Origin: JAAYDI01 sp052034005 | Lineage (GTDB): Bacteria > Planctomycetota > Planctomycetia > Pirellulales > Pirellulaceae | NCBI GenBank assembly: GCA_052034005.1 | Contig: JBPOJB010000045.1 | Coordinates: 1-64,000 of the forward strand | DNA length: 64,000 nucleotides | Direction of reading: 5' to 3' | In this document: in pieces, positions 51,805 through 59,208 of the stretch | How the letters are laid out: every line of letters starts with the position of its first letter | Position numbering within the stretch: position 1 is the stretch's first letter | Program-made: the position numbers and the translations under genes | Notes under the pieces: generated by a model | Seen by the model: the letters and a program-made list of their open reading frames with translations, nothing else | Told to the model about the DNA's origin: nothing | Database searches by the model: none

Positions 51805-52332
51805 TCAGGCTCCTGCTTCCTCCGCCAATGTGGCCTGGCTTGTTATTCCTCCGACCAGTAGCACAATCAGAGAACAGTCGAAGCGTCGCATGTTCAGTCT
51901 CCGCAGAATGTCTTGTTCTGTCCTGTAAGCCACTTCGGCTCTGAGATCCCATACCGACTCCGCCACAGATTGTGACACCCAGATGCCACAAAAATAGACC
52001 AGCCCGGAGGCACACAAGCTCACCGCCGATTGCCCCGAAGGCACGCCCCGTGGCATTCGAATCACCCCTCCTGCCACACCAGGTGCGGAGTCGCAGAGAG
52101 TGATTCCCCACAATGCACACCCTGCCCCGAAGCCGGGCTCCACCCAACCGGAGGGTAGCGGGAGTGCCCGCGCGATTACTGCTCCCAGGCCAATCATGCT
52201 AAGGAGCACTCCAACAAACGGCTGACGACGGTCCCAAATCGCTTCAGACATGTCTTCGCTTTCTGATTCGACGACAGTCTGTTGCCAAGCCGACTGGATG
52301 GCGAGCAACTCTCGCCACCGATTAAGATACAT
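51805..52332 (-). CDS. Hypothetical small membrane protein
   Basis: The 175-residue frame has hydrophobic segments FVGVLLSMIGLGAVIARALP, GFGAGCALWGITLC, SLCASGLVYFCGIWVSQSVA and a last one FDCSLIVLLVGGITSQA. The last segment has its own ATG (51891) and ribosome site and looks like a signal peptide for the downstream gene, so the true end of this protein is unclear. No family recognised. It is divergent from the kinase at 52432. ATG 52251 (MSEAIWDRRQPF) is an alternative start. Confidence 0.5.
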   Translation of the reverse strand: MYLNRWRELLAIQSAWQQTVVESESEDMSEAIWDRRQPFVGVLLSMIGLGAVIARALPLPSGWVEPGFGAGCALWGITLCDSAPGVAGGVIRMPRGVPSGQSAVSLCASGLVYFCGIWVSQSVAESVWDLRAEVAYRTEQDILRRLNMRRFDCSLIVLLVGGITSQATLAEEAGA

Positions 52333-52431
52333 TCGTCTGGCTCGACCGTGACGGAGAATTGCTCGAAATAGACTCGTTGGGTTTCACATCCTTGGTCAGC
52401 AGCAGGCATATACTATCCGGAAGGAGGGGGC

Positions 52432-54258
52432 ATGAGCGCATCTAGCCACCTCGATTTGGCTCTCGGCGTCGTCTTGCTCGCACGTAGCTTTCCACACGAC
52501 GATGCCGTTCGCATGAAAGTGCGAGCCTGGTTCGCACGCCCGACCGGTTCGCTCCGGGATGCCTTGATCGAATGCGGCGTGCTTGGCGAGGAGGAAATCG
52601 CGGGAGCCGAACGAGCGGTCGCTCGCTTACTGAGGCAGGGGCGGTTCGATTCGGAGGGAGACACAGAAACCGCATCCGCACTGCACGCTGGTCTCGGGAG
52701 TCCGGAATCGAGCTTGCCGCTGTTCGGCGATTCATCGGTCGAGGATGGACAAGTCGAGTCGAGTCGGGAGCTGGGTGACTCGCTGCCGCCCGCAAGTCGG
52801 TATCGGATTCTCCACCGTCACGCGGGCGGAGGCCTTGGAGAAGTATTTGTAGCCCGCGACGAGGAACTGGGACGCGACGTCGCCGTGAAGCGGATCCGCC
52901 AGGAATACGCAACCCATTCCGACCTGCGGGCCCGTTTCATGCTTGAAGCGGAGATAACGGGACTTATAGAACATCCGGGAGTCGTGCCGGTCTACGGGCG
53001 AGGTCACGACGTGCAGGGCTGCCCCTTTTATGCGATGCGATTCATTCAAGGCGAGACATTACAGCAGGCAATTGTCGCCTTCCACGGTGCCGGCCCGCAA
53101 CGGCTCGAACAGGGCGATACGGCGTTGGAACTGCGACGATTGCTCCGCCATTTCGTGGATGTGTGCAACGCGATGGCCTACGTGCACCACCGGGGAGTGA
53201 TTCATCGTGATCTCAAGCCCGAGAACATCATGATAGGCCCCTACGGGGAAACCTTCGTGCTGGATTGGGGATTGGCAAAGATCGTGGGATGCGACGAGGA
53301 CGGACCGCTCTGGAGCGACCGGGCGGTTGCCGCCGACACGGCGTGTGGGACCCTTCGGCCCCCGAGCGCCGACAGTCCCATCGCGACTCAGGTCGGGTCC
53401 GCCATGGGGACTCTGGCCTACATGAGCCCCGAGCAGGCCGCCGGCCTCGTCGACCAGTTGCGGCCCGCCAGCGACCTGTATTCGCTTGGCGCAATCCTGT
53501 ATGCCATTCTCACCGGCCAACCGCCGATCCAGGGCGCCGATCTTGAGGCAATGCGGCAGAATGTGCTCCTGAATCGGTTCCCGCGCCCACGGGAAGTCCG
53601 ACCGGGGATACCCGCACCCCTGGAGGCGGTCTGTGTGAAGGCGACCGCATTGGATCCGCAGCGGCGCTACCAGTCGGCCAAGGAGCTCGCGGACGAAATC
53701 GAGGCCTGGATGGCCGACGAACCGGTGCACGCGTGGCGAGAACCGTTGCGACTGCGTGCGGCGCGGTGGGTGCGGCGGCATCGTTCGCTGGTCGTCGGCG
53801 CGGCCGCCGCCATGTTGGTGGCGACGACCAGTCTATTGGCGGGAACGGTGTTGCTGGCGAAGGCCAATCAACGAGTACGTCACTCCGAATCCGTGGCAGT
53901 GCAACGGGAACAGGAGTCGCGGTGGAACTTCCAACTGGCTCGGTCGGCCGTCGATCGCTATCTGACGCAGATCAGCCAGGATGATCGGCTCAAAGCCGAG
54001 GACTTGGAGCCATTGCGGCGCGACCTCCTTCAAACCGCGCGAGTCTTCTACGAGCAGTTCATTCGTCAGCAACCCGGCGATCCGGACGTGCGTGCGGCCT
54101 GGGGCTGGGCACACTACCGCCTTGCCAGTATCACGGCGGAGATTGGCTCCAAGCACGAGGCGATTGCGCTCCAGCGTTCGGTAGTCGACACCTTCGCGCA
54201 GCTTGCCCGGCAGTCTCCCGGCAACACCAGCCACCAGGGGCGCACATCCGGTCCCTGA
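52432..54258 (+). CDS. Planctomycete Ser/Thr protein kinase, N-terminal part of a frameshifted kinase-TPR protein
   Basis: The product opens with a 110-residue region (FPHDDAVRMKVRAWFARPTG) of unknown role. A Hanks-type kinase follows at about 123-390: Gly loop HAGGGLGEVFVARD, Lys153 in AVKRI, VIHRDLKPENIMI (Asp260), DWGLAK in place of DFG (usual in planctomycetes) and GTLAYMSPEQAAG. A membrane helix is at about 452-474 (SLVVGAAAAMLVATTSLLAG), then the start of a TPR region. The frame stops at 54258 after GNTSHQGRTSGP, while the TPR sequence continues in the adjacent frame, so one base seems lost near 54233-54242. GGAAGGAGGGGGC precedes ATG 52432. It likely signals across the membrane and works with the ECF factor beside it. 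Confidence 0.85.
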   Translation: MSASSHLDLALGVVLLARSFPHDDAVRMKVRAWFARPTGSLRDALIECGVLGEEEIAGAERAVARLLRQGRFDSEGDTETASALHAGLGSPESSLPLFGDSSVEDGQVESSRELGDSLPPASRYRILHRHAGGGLGEVFVARDEELGRDVAVKRIRQEYATHSDLRARFMLEAEITGLIEHPGVVPVYGRGHDVQGCPFYAMRFIQGETLQQAIVAFHGAGPQRLEQGDTALELRRLLRHFVDVCNAMAYVHHRGVIHRDLKPENIMIGPYGETFVLDWGLAKIVGCDEDGPLWSDRAVAADTACGTLRPPSADSPIATQVGSAMGTLAYMSPEQAAGLVDQLRPASDLYSLGAILYAILTGQPPIQGADLEAMRQNVLLNRFPRPREVRPGIPAPLEAVCVKATALDPQRRYQSAKELADEIEAWMADEPVHAWREPLRLRAARWVRRHRSLVVGAAAAMLVATTSLLAGTVLLAKANQRVRHSESVAVQREQESRWNFQLARSAVDRYLTQISQDDRLKAEDLEPLRRDLLQTARVFYEQFIRQQPGDPDVRAAWGWAHYRLASITAEIGSKHEAIALQRSVVDTFAQLARQSPGNTSHQGRTSGP

Positions 54259-54263
54259 TCGAC

Positions 54264-55601
54264 TTGGCCCGTCTCCATCGCGTGACCGGCGATTCCCAGA
54301 CAGCGGCTGGCGAACTGGAAACAGCGCGCAATCTGGCCGTTGCCATGCAGCAGGAGCGACCTGATGATCCCGCCTTCTCCGAGGCCTTGGCGGACTGCTA
54401 CGACCAATTCGCACGGCTGGAAAGCAGCCGACCGGACGGTATGGAAAGGGAGACTGCCCTGCTGGCGGCGATCGCCATACGCCGGCGTCTGCTCGCCGAC
54501 GATCCGGATGCCGAGCGACTCCGCGGCTCGTTGGCGGAGAACCTCGCGGCGCTCGGCGCCTTCTATTGCCAAGAACAGCGATACTCGGACGCCGCGACGT
54601 GCCTGAGCGAAGCGGCCACGCTGCAGGAACGTCTTGTCGACGAGCACCGCCACTCCGCAAGCTATCTCAGTGCCCTGGCGTCGACGTGCGACGAACTGGT
54701 CACCCTCTACAACCAGTGGTCGGAAATCCCCGGGCGGACGGAGACGGCCATACTCGCCGCGCTGCGAATCCGCCAGCGTCTGGTGCGGGAGCATCCGGCC
54801 GTCACCGAGTACCGGGCGAGACTGGCCGCCAGCCAGCACGCCCTGGCACGATTCTACCTGGCCGCCGGGCGTCACGCGGACGCGGGGAATGCTCTGTTGT
54901 CCGCCCAACAGCTCTACGACCAGTTGGTGGAAACGCACGGCGACATCCCCGAATTCCCGCTGGCCCTCGCGTCCGTCCATCGAGGGCTCGCCGTGGTTCT
55001 CGGGCAGCGCAAGCTGGTCGACGAGACAGTCCTGCACTGCCAAGAGGCGGTTCACCTCCTGCGCCTGCTGAGCGACCGGTTCCCGCAACAGGGCCAATAC
55101 CTGAGAGAGCTGGCCAAGGCGTGCTGCGAACTGGGCGCCGCGCACGTTGCTGCCCAACATCCCGAGGAAGCCGAGAAAGCCTACGAGACGGCCATGGACG
55201 CGTTGGACGCGGCCGTGCCCTGGAACAGTGTCCTTGCCGTGGCCGGGGATGCCCAGTGGCTGGTCTCGCAGGCACCCTCGAGCGGTCCGACATGCTACCG
55301 GGCGGCGGTGCTCTTGGCGCAGGCTGCCGAGGCGGTCATGAAGGATGCGTCGCTGGAGACTGCCGAGCGCGATCGGCGAGCAGCAGCCTACGCCGCTTCC
55401 GCGCTCCGCGCCCTGAAATCGGCGGCCGCAGCGGGATATTTCGCCGACCCAGTACACTACAGACAGCTTCGAGAAGAGGACGCCTTCCAGTTCCTCCGGA
55501 CTCGCGATGGGTACGGCAAGGAGTTCGATGAACTGGCCGCCCCACCAGACCGCTCGCCGCGGCAGGGCGAGAATCACCCATCGCAATTCCCGGAGGAATA
55601 G
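54264..55601 (+). CDS. TPR C-terminal part of the frameshifted kinase-TPR protein
   Basis: The frame has no ribosome site and opens in the middle of TPR-like helices: LARLHRVTGDSQTAAGELET, then repeats such as LAENLAALGAFYCQEQRYSD, LAASQHALARFYLAAGRHAD and LAKACCELGAAHVAAQHPEE. The end (AAAGYFADPVHYRQLREEDA, FQFLRTRDGYGKEFDELA) is the conserved tail of planctomycete kinase-TPR proteins, with a Tyr/Phe-rich D-P-x-F-xx-L-xx-D pattern. With 52432-54258 it would make one protein of about 1056 residues. As it stands, this part would be made only by frameshifting or reinitiation. A programmed -1 shift is possible but no classic slippery heptamer is seen. Confidence 0.8.
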   Translation: MARLHRVTGDSQTAAGELETARNLAVAMQQERPDDPAFSEALADCYDQFARLESSRPDGMERETALLAAIAIRRRLLADDPDAERLRGSLAENLAALGAFYCQEQRYSDAATCLSEAATLQERLVDEHRHSASYLSALASTCDELVTLYNQWSEIPGRTETAILAALRIRQRLVREHPAVTEYRARLAASQHALARFYLAAGRHADAGNALLSAQQLYDQLVETHGDIPEFPLALASVHRGLAVVLGQRKLVDETVLHCQEAVHLLRLLSDRFPQQGQYLRELAKACCELGAAHVAAQHPEEAEKAYETAMDALDAAVPWNSVLAVAGDAQWLVSQAPSSGPTCYRAAVLLAQAAEAVMKDASLETAERDRRAAAYAASALRALKSAAAAGYFADPVHYRQLREEDAFQFLRTRDGYGKEFDELAAPPDRSPRQGENHPSQFPEE

Positions 55602-55693
55602 GTGGCTTCCGGCCGCCGTCACTCCCGCCTTCACGGGTTCGACGCGAGGGACGGCTCTCTCGGACCGGTGTTCCAGGAATCACGCAAGGCCGT

Positions 55694-56434
55694 CTAGGAA
55701 TCGGACGGCAACAGATCGCGAACGAACTCGTGGAGTCCCAGGGCGATCAGTTCCTCCTCGATACGTTCCGGCGTCGGATCATCCAGCCCCCTGCCAATCT
55801 CAGCGATCAGAAGATCGACGAACTGAAGCCGCGCGCGGCGAAGCTTCTGCCGCAACGCGTCCGGGCGGACCGCTTTGCCCAAGTGTTCTGAGAGACGTCT
55901 GGCAAGCTGGTCGGACGATTCGTCCGGGTGGTCGGCTCGCATCCGCAAGAGAGTGTAGGGCACCGCACCAGGCTGCTTCCGTTCTTCCTGCCGCAGTGCG
56001 TCCCAGGCAAGGTCCAGAACGCTGAGCCGCCACGACTCGGACCACGCGCCTTCCGCCGCTTCGGCCCTGCAGGCAAGCTCGTCCGCCTCGAGCGAGACCG
56101 TACGCCGCCGTCTCTGGCGCGCCCATTGGTTTCGTATCATGTTGCGGATGGCGGTCTTCAGAAGGTCTCGGAAACGCCCCCGATGAGGATCTGCGCCTGA
56201 GAAGTCGCCGGACATCAGACGGACCACGATATCCTGCGTCATGTCCCCTGCCAACTCGTCCTCGCGTACGATGGCGGCCACATACCGCCGGATTGCCGGA
56301 AGGTACCGGAGGACCAGTGCTTGGCGTGCTTCGATCGTCGACCCATGAAGCGGGGCGTGGGCCGCTCGAAGCAGCGTCCAACGCATGGCAATCGCATCCA
56401 AACGGGAATTCGGCTGGCTGTCTGAATCCAACAC
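55694..56434 (-). CDS. ECF-type sigma factor of the kinase-associated group
   Basis: The 246-residue product has a region 2-like domain (ARQALVLRYLPAIRRYVAAI, DMTQDIVVRLMSGDFSG, GRFRDLLKTAIRNMIRNQW) and a region 4-like HTH (SSDQLARRLSEHLGKAVRPD, ALRQKLRRARLQFVDLLIAE). This fits the planctomycete sigma-70 ECF family that lies next to Ser/Thr kinases. It would direct RNA polymerase to a set of envelope or stress genes, possibly under control of the kinase by phosphorylation, as inferred from gene neighbourhood in such phyla. It converges with the kinase-TPR gene (93 bases) and is divergent from the ankyrin gene. No anti-sigma factor gene is adjacent. Confidence 0.8.
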   Translation of the reverse strand: MLDSDSQPNSRLDAIAMRWTLLRAAHAPLHGSTIEARQALVLRYLPAIRRYVAAIVREDELAGDMTQDIVVRLMSGDFSGADPHRGRFRDLLKTAIRNMIRNQWARQRRRRTVSLEADELACRAEAAEGAWSESWRLSVLDLAWDALRQEERKQPGAVPYTLLRMRADHPDESSDQLARRLSEHLGKAVRPDALRQKLRRARLQFVDLLIAEIGRGLDDPTPERIEEELIALGLHEFVRDLLPSDS

Positions 56435-56717
56435 GCGGCCTCCCTCCGGCCATCGCCCGGCCCAACACGGCGAACACCCGAGCCGAAGTGAGCCCGCATG
56501 TCACGCCGTCAATCCCCGGTTGTATACTCTTCGGCAACGGAGACCGACAGCCCCAAGGCCAGACCCCGCGGATTCCGGCGAGCCGATTCGCCAGCAGTCG
56601 AACTTCCACGGAAACCGTTCTTCTGGGGCGTGTCGAAATGCCGGCCACCTTTCGGAACGGTCGGGAATACCCGCCAACTAAACGCAGTTTCACAACTTGC
56701 CTCAAGGAGTCTGTCTC

Positions 56718-58742
56718 ATGATCGGGGCGTGGCGATATCGCATGCTGCGTTGGGGAGCGATGCTCGGCTCCGGAGTTGTGGCTGTGATTCTCGTATGCTG
56801 GCTGTGGCCGGGGCGAGAACGGATCTTCGTGGTGGATGAGAGTTGGAGCGACCTGATGCGATCCGCACGGGAGGGCGATGTGGCCGAAACGCGTCGCCTG
56901 CTGGAAATGGGAAACGACCCCAATGCTCGCGGGGGCAGCCTGGGCCTCACACCGCTCATCGTTTCAGTGGCCAATGGGCATCGCGATGTTGTTGAGCTTC
57001 TACTGAACCGCGGCGCGTCGATCGAGGCCCCGGACGGCTCGGGCATGACCCCGCTCATGACCGCCACGCTGTTTGAGCAATCCGCAGTGGCTCAGCTTCT
57101 CCTGGATCGCGGGGCCGACGCGAACGCCTCTCTTCCCGCGAATTCGATGACGGCGTTGATGTTCGCCCACACCCCGGCCATGGCACGGATCCTGTTGTTG
57201 GCCGGCGCGGACGCTCGGGTACGCACGCAAGAGGGAAGAACCGCCGCCGACCACGCGGAGAACATGGGCCAATCGGACCTGGCGGAACTTCTACGACTGG
57301 CCGAACGTCAGCCGACAGCCCCCAACACCGCGCCGGCTCCCGCCGGCCAAATCACCGGGCTGACTGCTTTCGAGACGCCCAATCAATCACCTCGGACAGC
57401 TCCCGACGCCGCTCCCACCAGCCACCGTCCGTCGCCCGGTCGGCGCCCGGAAGTGCGACTTGACGGCGGAGAAGTGCCGCGGGTGACGCTCCAGAACCCC
57501 ATATCGGGGTTCTCCATCGTGGTTCCGGAGGATTGGGAAATGGCCACGGGGAGTGCCGGCCACATCGAGATTGCCATCGACGCCCCCACCGGCGCTTCGT
57601 TGCGGAGCCAGCCGGCCGTGTGGTTCTTCCGTGCACCCAACGCCCCGCGGATGCAGGCCGAACTCCTTGCACGGGATCTCCGCCGACTCGACTCGGCAAC
57701 CACGGACGTGCGAACGACGGGCCAGGATGGCCCATGGGAGGTTCGAGCCACCTTCGTGCTGGCGCGACTGGGTCGGATCTGGACGTCGTGGCGATGTTGC
57801 CAGGAACGAGGCACAAGCTATGTGGTGGCAGCCGCAGTCCGAGAAGACCTTCTCGCCCGGTATCAGGATGATATCGAGGCGGCGCTCACCAGTTGCCGCT
57901 TGATATCCCATCCCACCCTGCAAGTGTTCGGGGAACCGAGTGAGGCTGCCTACAGCTTGTCGCTCCCGCAGGGTTGGCGGTGGGAAGGCCGGATCGTACG
58001 AACATCGGCCATCCCCGGCTATTTTGAGTGGAAAGCGCAGTGCGCGGACGAACTGGTCGGGTGCTTCACGGCGGAACCGGCGGTCTTCAACATCGCAACG
58101 CCGTACTTCTCCCCCGACGAGGCCGCCGGCGGGATCGTCCTGGAACGGCTCAGAACCATTCTGCCCGACGTGCAACTGGCCGGCGTTCAAGAGCTTCCGC
58201 GGGTCGAGCAATGCATGCGTGAGGCTTGGGAGTCGCTCATGCCGGGTTCGCGGCCCCAGGGCGGGAAAGTCCGCGCTGACTACATCGCCACCCGAAATGG
58301 CATCCCCATCCGCCTGCGCCTCGACATCGCCACCTGGATGCCCAACGCCTCCACCGCGCCCGGTATGGAGGGACGAGGCAACTGGTTCCTGTTCTCTTCA
58401 GGCACCTGGGCGCCCGACCGTGAGTTCGATGAGGGATACCGGCTGGCTCGCGGCGTGCAGTCATCTGTGTTGACCTCCAGCGAGTGGAAACGCCGGCAAG
58501 GTCGCGCGGTGGAAGGAGTCCTGACCTCTCGTCGCGGTGTTCTGGAAGAAGCGAGTGAGGGGTGGGATGCACTCGTGCGAGGGATGGAACGGGTGCCCGA
58601 CCCGGACGGCGGCCCGGTTCAGGAAGTACCCAACCTGGAGGGGCAGGTCTGGAAGGACCCCGACGGCAAGATGTGGCGTGTTTCTCCCGACCCGGACACG
58701 GAAGCATGGGTCCGCAGCCAAAACTGGACGTTCGTCCGCTGA
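56718..58742 (+). CDS. Membrane-anchored ankyrin-repeat protein with a two-domain C-terminus
   Basis: The 674-residue product has an N-terminal helix (WGAMLGSGVVAVILVCWLWP) and then four ankyrin repeats at about 45-190: LMRSAREGDVAETRRLLEMG, LIVSVANGHRDVVELLLNRG, LMTATLFEQSAVAQLLLDRG and LMFAHTPAMARILLLAG. A Pro-rich linker leads to two beta-rich domains (NPISGFSIVVPEDWEMATGS and EAAYSLSLPQGWRWEGRIVR) and a tail with a DPDGG--Q-VPNL-G-VW-DPDG pattern. The C-terminal layout parallels the product at 50648. ATG 56718 is preceded by AAGGAG. Ankyrin domains bind proteins; together with the kinase and ECF factor it may be an envelope sensor or effector. The function of the C-terminal domains is not known to me. 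Confidence 0.72.
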   Translation: MIGAWRYRMLRWGAMLGSGVVAVILVCWLWPGRERIFVVDESWSDLMRSAREGDVAETRRLLEMGNDPNARGGSLGLTPLIVSVANGHRDVVELLLNRGASIEAPDGSGMTPLMTATLFEQSAVAQLLLDRGADANASLPANSMTALMFAHTPAMARILLLAGADARVRTQEGRTAADHAENMGQSDLAELLRLAERQPTAPNTAPAPAGQITGLTAFETPNQSPRTAPDAAPTSHRPSPGRRPEVRLDGGEVPRVTLQNPISGFSIVVPEDWEMATGSAGHIEIAIDAPTGASLRSQPAVWFFRAPNAPRMQAELLARDLRRLDSATTDVRTTGQDGPWEVRATFVLARLGRIWTSWRCCQERGTSYVVAAAVREDLLARYQDDIEAALTSCRLISHPTLQVFGEPSEAAYSLSLPQGWRWEGRIVRTSAIPGYFEWKAQCADELVGCFTAEPAVFNIATPYFSPDEAAGGIVLERLRTILPDVQLAGVQELPRVEQCMREAWESLMPGSRPQGGKVRADYIATRNGIPIRLRLDIATWMPNASTAPGMEGRGNWFLFSSGTWAPDREFDEGYRLARGVQSSVLTSSEWKRRQGRAVEGVLTSRRGVLEEASEGWDALVRGMERVPDPDGGPVQEVPNLEGQVWKDPDGKMWRVSPDPDTEAWVRSQNWTFVR

Positions 58743-58778
58743 GGGAGTCCCGCACGGGCCCTCCATCGACGCGGTTGC

Positions 58779-58963
58779 GATGTCGAGCGCGCCGGCGGCG
58801 TGCGCGCTGCGTGTCGCCGAGCCTGCAAAGTCTGCGCAGGTTGTGTAGTTCCCCGCCCTGTCGACAGGTGCACATGCCATTCAGATCGTCTGGAGAACCG
58901 CGCCGGCGACACCAGGGTCCACGCAGGCCGAGCTGAACTCCCGGTCCGAGACTGGGTTCTAAC
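58779..58963. repeat. Dispersed repeat, copy 2
   Basis: Matches 49315-49497 in the same orientation (shared GAGCCTGCAAAG, GCGCAGGTTGTG, ATTCAGATCG, GGCGACACCAGG, GGTTCTAAC). It lies between the ankyrin gene and the cas operon. With flanks it makes up most of the 466-base gap 58743-59208. Confidence 0.75.
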
Positions 58964-59122
58964 AACACGCGGGGCACGGCAGGTGCGGAAGCGTTTTTCG
59001 TGGAGCAGGCCAGAGGCGGGTTCGCAGCCGGATTGAAGCGCCACAACAATTGGCGGAAACTGAGGGGTACATCGGTGGAGAGCGCTGCGACTTGACACCA
59101 AATGACAAGACGGCCGGAACGT

Positions 59123-59153
59123 AGTCTGGAGGTGGTTCCGGTCTGTCCAGACT
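59123..59153. promoter_or_regulatory. Inverted repeat upstream of cas3
   Basis: AGTCTGGA (59123-59130) and TCCAGACT (59146-59153) are perfect 8-base arms around a 15-base spacer, ending 55 bases before cas3. It could be an operator or an RNA hairpin in the leader. No CRISPR-like repeat is nearby. Confidence 0.5.
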
Positions 59154-59208
59154 GTGAGTGATGGTACGCACGGGACGAGTATCGGCGCACTGATGAGAAG
59201 GCGGAAGC

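Noticed and set aside
58743..59208. Possible CRISPR array or leader upstream of cas3
   Set aside because: No repeated 28-37 nt unit is present; the stretch is a dispersed repeat plus one inverted repeat.
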